Assembly (NCBI GenBank): GCA_041738935.1
Contig: JBGSOV010000008.1
Location: forward strand, 1 to 42,190
DNA length: 42,190 nucleotides
Reading direction: 5' to 3'
Source of the DNA: JBGSOV01 sp041738935
Lineage (GTDB): Bacteria > Patescibacteriota > Gracilibacteria > CAIRYL01 > GCA-016699755
Shown here: piece after piece, positions 40,890 to 42,190 of the stretch
Layout of the letters: each line of letters begins with the position of its first letter
Numbering within the stretch: the first letter of the stretch is position 1
Notes under the pieces: model-generated
The model's input: the letters and a program-made list of their open reading frames with translations, nothing else
Told to the model about the DNA's origin: nothing
The model's database searches: none
Translations under genes and position numbers: made by a program

Positions 40890-41483
40890 GGAACCGCTTC
40901 ATTCGAGGTGGTACCGAATGCGGAAATGAAGTTCGAAGTCGATTACAATGGAGCAAATTATTCTACGGAGGCGATGGTGATTACGGAGGAAACCCAAATC
41001 GATGTGCAGACTTTACCCTATATCCTTAATCTAGAAGATAGTAATGGCGACACCCTCAGCAATGTCCGCGTAAACCTGCGCCGCGCGAATGATTCGTATG
41101 TCACCTATAAGCAAACAGACGAGCAAGGCAGTGCTGTCTTTGAAGTCGTACCGAATGCCGAGATGAAATTCGAGGTCGATTATAATGGTGGGAAGTATTC
41201 GACGGATAGTGTGGTCGTCACCCCCGAAACGACTCCGACAGAAGTAGTGACTCTGCCGCTAGCTGTTTCCCTTACTGTAGGTGATATGGCGCTTGCTGGT
41301 CAGCGCGTTGATCTGCTGCGCAGTAATGATTCGTATGTGACATATACAAAAACAGATGGCAACGGAGCAGCTGTGTTTGAAGTATTGCCGCAAACGGAGT
41401 ACAAAGTGCGGGTAAAATATGGTGGGGAGACATGGGTATCAGAAGTGGTGAGTGGGAATAATGAAGTTGAGTGGGGGTTTTGA
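40890..41483 (+). pseudogene. Start-less tail module 2 (copy of last three repeats)
   Basis: The frame begins in the middle of a repeat (GTASFEVVPNAEMK), then contains a full unit (NLEDSNGDTLSNVRVNLRRA) and the cap unit, ending '...VEWGF' and TGA. The frame opens at TAA 40866-40868 with no ATG; a GTG at 40908 is within the repeat. A 56-nt stretch (41205-41260) is identical to 39147-39202 of the giant gene, so the copy is recent or kept similar by gene conversion. Unlike module 1 it retains the downstream promoter and palindrome. Without a start it cannot be a stand-alone secreted protein, but it could replace the tail of the giant gene by recombination. Confidence 0.8.
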
Positions 41484-41507
41484 GATTACAGCTTGAAATG
41501 GTATAAT
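41480..41507 (+). promoter_or_regulatory. Promoter of membrane protein B (copy of 39422-39449)
   Basis: TTGAGA at 41480-41485, a 16-nt spacer and TATAAT at 41502-41507 with a TG two bases before. Box sequences, spacing and overlap with the TGA stop are identical to the copy after the giant gene, whereas the spacer sequence differs. That pattern suggests selection on the boxes. Confidence 0.55.
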
Positions 41508-41538
41508 AAAGAAGTGGTCAGCTGACCACTTCTTTATT
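41505..41538. terminator. Second copy of the 34-bp palindrome
   Basis: Perfect self-complementarity around CAGCTG, followed by T residues. It differs from the first copy by a compensated pair (AAGTGGT/ACCACTT against GAGGTGGT/ACCACCTC). It ends tail module 2 and precedes membrane protein B. Confidence 0.75.
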
Positions 41539-41549
41539 TTTTGAAAGAG

Positions 41550-42005
41550 ATGACCTACAAAATAAAAATCACCCGATTTCTAATTATTTTTATAGCTATT
41601 TTAGTAATATGCCTTGTGTATGAATTTCTTAGAATTAATTCCGAATTCGTAAATAACCTTGTTCCCATTAGATATGAAGAAACTGTTTTTTTATCAATCT
41701 TTCTTATCACAGTCGCTCTGCTTCCACTTTTATTATTATTGCTCTTTAATGGGCAGCCTGTATATAACACATGGAAAAAATTTGCTATCCCCTACCTCAT
41801 TGTTTATGCCTTTCTAGCTCTACCACTTGGGAAACTCTCAGGTGGTGGCATTTATGGCGGTGCCTCCCCAAGTGTGGGTAAGGAGGTAGGTATAATGTTT
41901 CTGGCAGGATTATTCTTCTTTATCTCCCTCCTCATTATCATCATCAAATCGATCAAGTTAGCAGGGAAATCAGAAGAAGAGAAAACAGAAAACGAGTCCG
42001 AATAG
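41550..42005 (+). CDS. Small four-helix membrane protein B (paralogue of A)
   Basis: A 151-aa protein with four hydrophobic segments, the last being 'IMFLAGLFFFISLLIIIIKS'. It shares with protein A the 'VYNTWKKFA' segment and the C-terminal helix. A 35-nt run (41922-41956) is identical to 39859-39893, whereas the N-terminal halves are barely similar. ATG 41550 is preferred: an AAAGAG ribosome-binding site is close and the TTG at 41541 is weaker. Its end (SEEEKTENESE) is probably the native C-terminus, which protein A has lost. Expression is expected from the promoter at 41480-41507. Confidence 0.75.
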   Translation: MTYKIKITRFLIIFIAILVICLVYEFLRINSEFVNNLVPIRYEETVFLSIFLITVALLPLLLLLLFNGQPVYNTWKKFAIPYLIVYAFLALPLGKLSGGGIYGGASPSVGKEVGIMFLAGLFFFISLLIIIIKSIKLAGKSEEEKTENESE

Positions 42006-42190
42006 TTTTTCTGTACACCAAATGTTGCGGAACGGGTGGTCTGCCGACACCACTGCCATTAAGTTAAGGATCTGAGTGCTTAGAAACAATGTTTTCGGGA
42101 ATGTTTCAAGAACCGGTTCCGATCGTAATCGGATATCTGTTTTCTGGGTGGAGCCCTTTCCTTTCTTACAATAGTCGGATTCATGAGAAA
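42006..42190. other. End of window, unassigned sequence with small hairpins
   Basis: No gene is recognised. A GTGGT/ACCAC hairpin lies near 42037-42055, and a 6-bp hairpin TCCGAT/ATCGGA lies near 42118-42133. The sequence is GC-richer than the membrane gene before it and could be an RNA gene or the leader of the next gene, which would start outside the window. It matches no RNA family I can name. Confidence 0.3.

Noticed and set aside
31578..42005. CRISPR array or integron
   Set aside because: The repeats are protein-coding with ~240-nt periods; no short direct repeats with spacers, no cas genes and no integrase were seen.

Overview
The window looks like a chromosomal segment of an uncultivated Patescibacteria (CPR)-type bacterium; this is an inference from style, not from a marker gene. 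The reasons are short genes on alternating strands with few pathway operons, weak or absent Shine-Dalgarno sites, a tiny type IV pilin, a 'CHxPPGNP' lipoprotein, a DUF1858 protein, an LCP cell-wall enzyme, single housekeeping genes (rlmN, rlmH, rnhB, clpC) and one giant secreted repeat protein. UGA behaves as a stop throughout and Trp is TGG, so recoding as in Gracilibacteria/Absconditabacteria is not supported.

Layout. 1-312: paired palindromes. 313-2032: a PIF1/RecD-like helicase split by one extra base. 2277-4506: an AT-rich, defence-like minus-strand operon (Mrr-type nuclease, a 58-aa membrane peptide, a family protein of unknown function) next to a tRNA-Ser(GCT). 4915-10140: cell-envelope genes (transporter, GT4 glycosyltransferase, then a LOG / LytR-CpsA-Psr / YggT operon). 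10203-10675: a promoter, a structured leader RNA with an attenuator-like hairpin, and a small membrane protein. 10719-12246: a divergent pair, an RnfD/NqrB-like membrane protein and an FMN-binding-like lipoprotein. 12282-15264: M3 oligopeptidase, lipoprotein and a pilin without an ATG start. 15333-20890: two RelA/SpoT homologues flanking two convergent asparaginase-like genes; one RSH keeps only the hydrolase residues, the other only the synthetase residues. 21050-31394: ClpC, YgjP-like metalloprotein, orphan TrpB, RlmN, a 57-aa gene, a SulP transporter, RlmH (apparent ATA start), three tRNAs, a membrane protein, RNase HII and DUF1858.

31578-42005 is the most unusual part. A 2615-aa secreted protein carries a Pro/Ser/Thr stalk, two G8-like regions, a HYDIN-type domain, an LCAT-like alpha/beta hydrolase and eight tandem C-terminal repeats of about 80 aa. 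After its stop come two start-less copies of the last repeats (39944-40393 and 40890-41483), interleaved with small membrane-protein genes. Two of those membrane genes are paralogues, each preceded by the same promoter and the same perfect 34-bp palindrome, which shows a compensated base change. The third membrane gene is on the opposite strand and is broken at an (AT)7 tract in a way that one repeat unit would repair. This resembles a store of tail modules for recombination, or the orphan toxin-tail/immunity arrays of polymorphic toxin loci. No recombinase is visible in the window.
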